From: an uncultured Flavobacteriales bacterium
Lineage (GTDB): Bacteria; Bacteroidota; Bacteroidia; Flavobacteriales_D; Crocinitomicaceae
Reading direction: 5' to 3'
NCBI GenBank assembly: GCA_903899795.1
Contig: CAIUKX010000505.1
Span: forward strand, 1-8,579
Length of the DNA stretch: 8,579 nucleotides
This document shows, one piece after another, positions 6,671 through 8,579 of this stretch (positions are counted from its first letter, which is position 1; every line of letters starts with the position of its first letter). The notes under the pieces are model-generated. The model worked only from the letters and a program-made list of their open reading frames with translations. It was not told the origin of the DNA and did no database searches. The position numbers were made by a program, and so were the translations under genes.

Positions 6671-8575
6671 TTATGCTTTGTTCTTTAAATCAGAGAGTCC
6701 GCGCAAAGCGATTAAACTCACATCATCTGTTTGCTCGTAATTGCCAATCCATGCGATAAATTCCGATTCTAAAGTAAGTTTTTGTTCAGATAATGGACGT
6801 TCAAAATTTGCCTCAAGTATGGTTAAGAGCCTTTTAAAATTAAATTTCTTGTTCTTGTCGCCTCCAAATTGATCTTGAAATCCATCGGTAAACAAATAGA
6901 TAAGATCCGTAGGTTCGAGCGTTATTTTTTCTTCCGTATAACCTGAAAAATTGGTTTCACGATAATCGCCAATGTGTTTCGTATCTCCTTTAAGAATTTC
7001 AAAGGTTTGATTTTTGTGAATCAAGAAACGTGATCCGGCACAGGCATACGTAAGTTCGTTACTTTCATGATCAAACACGCAAACGGTTATTTCCATACCG
7101 TCATTTACTTTGTTTTCACCAATTCCACGGGGTAATACATGCACTAATTTTTTGTCTAGTTTGTCCAAAATAGAAGCCGGACTATAGACTTGGCCTTCCA
7201 GAACAATACTGTTCAATAGGTTGATCCCCAAAAGTGTCATAAACGAACCTGGAACTCCATGACCAGTACAATCGGCAAGTGCGAACACAGTCATATTGTT
7301 AATATGTTCCATCCAATAGAAATCGCCACTAACAATATCTTTCGGTTTGAAAATCACAAATGAGTCATCGAAGAATTCATTGAAACGATCGAGATTTGGC
7401 AACAAATTCAGTTGTATTCTTTTTGCATAGTGAATACTCGATGTGATATCTCGCTGCTGATCTTCAATGATTTTCTGTTGTCTTCGGGTTTCTGTAATAT
7501 CCCTCGCCAATGCAAGAAATCCTTTAATTCTTTTTTTATTTCCAACTTCGTACAAAGTCGTAACGTGCTGGCCTAACCAAATGTTTTCACCACTTTTCGT
7601 AATGATAGGAAATTCATGATAGGTCGACTCATTTCTTTCGTTGAAATGTGTGTGGTAAAATAGGTCAACTTCATCCCTGAATTTTAAAGAAACGATTGAG
7701 GTAGATTTTTTACCGATGAGTTCTTTCATTGTATATCCTGTTCTTGTCAGTGCCTGGTCATTCAAAAACACAAAATTACCCTTAGCATCACATTGATAAA
7801 TAAAATCTTCGGCATTTTGTACCAGTAACTCAAAAGTAGTTTCCAACTCCATTTTTTGAGTAATATCTTGTCCCAGAATTACTTTTACATCTTTTGAAAA
7901 CACTTTACAGGACCATTCTATCCAAATCATTTCACCCGAAGAAGAAATCATAGGAATTAAATACTTTTTACCATCCTCAAAATCGACAATGTAATTTGTG
8001 CCCTCTTCATTCTCTTTTGGCAAAAATCGTGTTAAAATAGTAATGTACTGGTTAATTAATTCATCGTGTGTAGTAGGAATGAATTTGGAAATATTTTCAC
8101 TCACATAAGTGATTTGATCTGCTCCGTTGATTGCAATTTTTAATACATCTCCTTTATTAATCACCCCGGAAATAAACAACAATTTTGAAATAGAATCATG
8201 ACGCAGGTAGGTTGTAAAAATGGAGAGAGAAACTGTCAATACCATAATGATGATAAAGAGGTATTTGTTGAAAAGCACATCATCCAGAATGATGAAGCAC
8301 ATGCAACTTATCAAAAGTATACCGATCGAAAAGATAATGCTCGATTTTAATTTTTCGAAAATAAAAGGAACCAGCGAGCAGGTGATGGAAATGATGACAA
8401 TAAAATAAGGATGAAGGGATGATAAGAAAAGTTCGGCAAAATTCTGACAAACTGCAGCAGAATATCCGACAACTAGCAAAATCTTGGTTAAATTCTTTTT
8501 CCCACTTTTAGAGGTTTTAAGGGTGATAAAATAAATCCCGAAGATGAAGATCCCCATGCTGATGGTGAATGTCAA
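6671..8575 (-). CDS. Membrane-anchored PAS-PAS-SpoIIE (PP2C-type) serine phosphatase, possibly 5'-truncated by the window
   Basis: A sensor phosphatase. Numbered from a TTG at 8575 it has 634 residues: about five hydrophobic segments (near 3-19, 32-52, 57-73, 79-98, 104-122), a first PAS domain (about 140-240, ending GQDIT), a second PAS domain (about 248-362, ending ARDIT), a linker helix with SIHYAKRIQ (381-388), and a SpoIIE/PP2C domain (about 400-626). Metal-binding residues appear intact: Asp418 in SGDFYW, Asp435 in ADCTGHGVPGSFMT, Asp564 in TDGFQDQFGG and Asp617-Asp618 in TDDVSLI. Proteins of this type usually dephosphorylate a serine on an anti-anti-sigma (STAS) protein; that substrate is inferred, and none is encoded nearby. 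The frame stays open to the right edge, so the true start may be outside. TTG 8575 and ATG 8557 (628 residues) are alternatives, and the first hydrophobic segment begins suspiciously close to both. It runs toward the efflux operon and probably is not part of it. Confidence 0.9.
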   Translation of the reverse strand: MTFTISMGIFIFGIYFITLKTSKSGKKNLTKILLVVGYSAAVCQNFAELFLSSLHPYFIVIISITCSLVPFIFEKLKSSIIFSIGILLISCMCFIILDDVLFNKYLFIIIMVLTVSLSIFTTYLRHDSISKLLFISGVINKGDVLKIAINGADQITYVSENISKFIPTTHDELINQYITILTRFLPKENEEGTNYIVDFEDGKKYLIPMISSSGEMIWIEWSCKVFSKDVKVILGQDITQKMELETTFELLVQNAEDFIYQCDAKGNFVFLNDQALTRTGYTMKELIGKKSTSIVSLKFRDEVDLFYHTHFNERNESTYHEFPIITKSGENIWLGQHVTTLYEVGNKKRIKGFLALARDITETRRQQKIIEDQQRDITSSIHYAKRIQLNLLPNLDRFNEFFDDSFVIFKPKDIVSGDFYWMEHINNMTVFALADCTGHGVPGSFMTLLGINLLNSIVLEGQVYSPASILDKLDKKLVHVLPRGIGENKVNDGMEITVCVFDHESNELTYACAGSRFLIHKNQTFEILKGDTKHIGDYRETNFSGYTEEKITLEPTDLIYLFTDGFQDQFGGDKNKKFNFKRLLTILEANFERPLSEQKLTLESEFIAWIGNYEQTDDVSLIALRGLSDLKNKA

Positions 8576-8579
8576 ATGA

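Noticed and set aside
8220..8408. Small plus-strand frame opposite the membrane region of the phosphatase
   Set aside because: Met- and Lys-rich product complementary to transmembrane coding sequence; no independent support as a gene.

Overview
The window reads as AT-rich chromosomal DNA from a member of the Bacteroidota, probably Flavobacteriia. This rests on the style of the 23S and 5S rRNA sequences, a TAnnTTTG-type promoter element (TAGCTTTG) before the first protein gene, start codons without Shine-Dalgarno sequences, and a membrane PAS-SpoIIE protein carrying the 'SIHYAKRIQ' linker common in that phylum. Genus-level placement is not possible from reading alone.

Layout. Positions 1 to about 283 are the 3' end of a 23S rRNA gene, including the sarcin-ricin loop. 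A spacer of about 160 bases follows, holding a conspicuous long imperfect inverted repeat, then a complete 5S rRNA gene (about 444-556) and a strong intrinsic terminator (562-592) that closes the rRNA operon. No tRNA is seen after the 23S.

After a regulatory gap of about 150 bases comes a tightly packed four-gene plus-strand operon (744-6612): a MarR-family regulator, a lipoprotein membrane fusion protein, an RND (HAE1-type) inner-membrane pump and a TolC-like outer-membrane channel. The joins are 8 bases of overlap, 4 bases of overlap and 1 base of gap. Together they encode a complete tripartite efflux pump from inner membrane to outside, with its own likely repressor first. A candidate dyad lies over the promoter, which fits autorepression relieved by a ligand. 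The substrate cannot be read from sequence.

On the minus strand, converging on the efflux operon, is a large gene (6671 to the right edge) for a membrane protein with about five transmembrane segments, two PAS domains, a short coiled coil and a C-terminal SpoIIE/PP2C-type serine phosphatase with its metal-binding aspartates intact. Its 5' end may lie outside the window. No anti-sigma factor, anti-anti-sigma factor or kinase partner is visible.

I did not find a convincing undescribed system. The content is a conventional rRNA operon end, a conventional efflux operon and a common type of signalling phosphatase. The points most worth a second look are the 23S-5S spacer repeat, the operator-like dyad over the promoter, the charged lipoprotein N-terminus of the fusion protein, and the orphan phosphatase.
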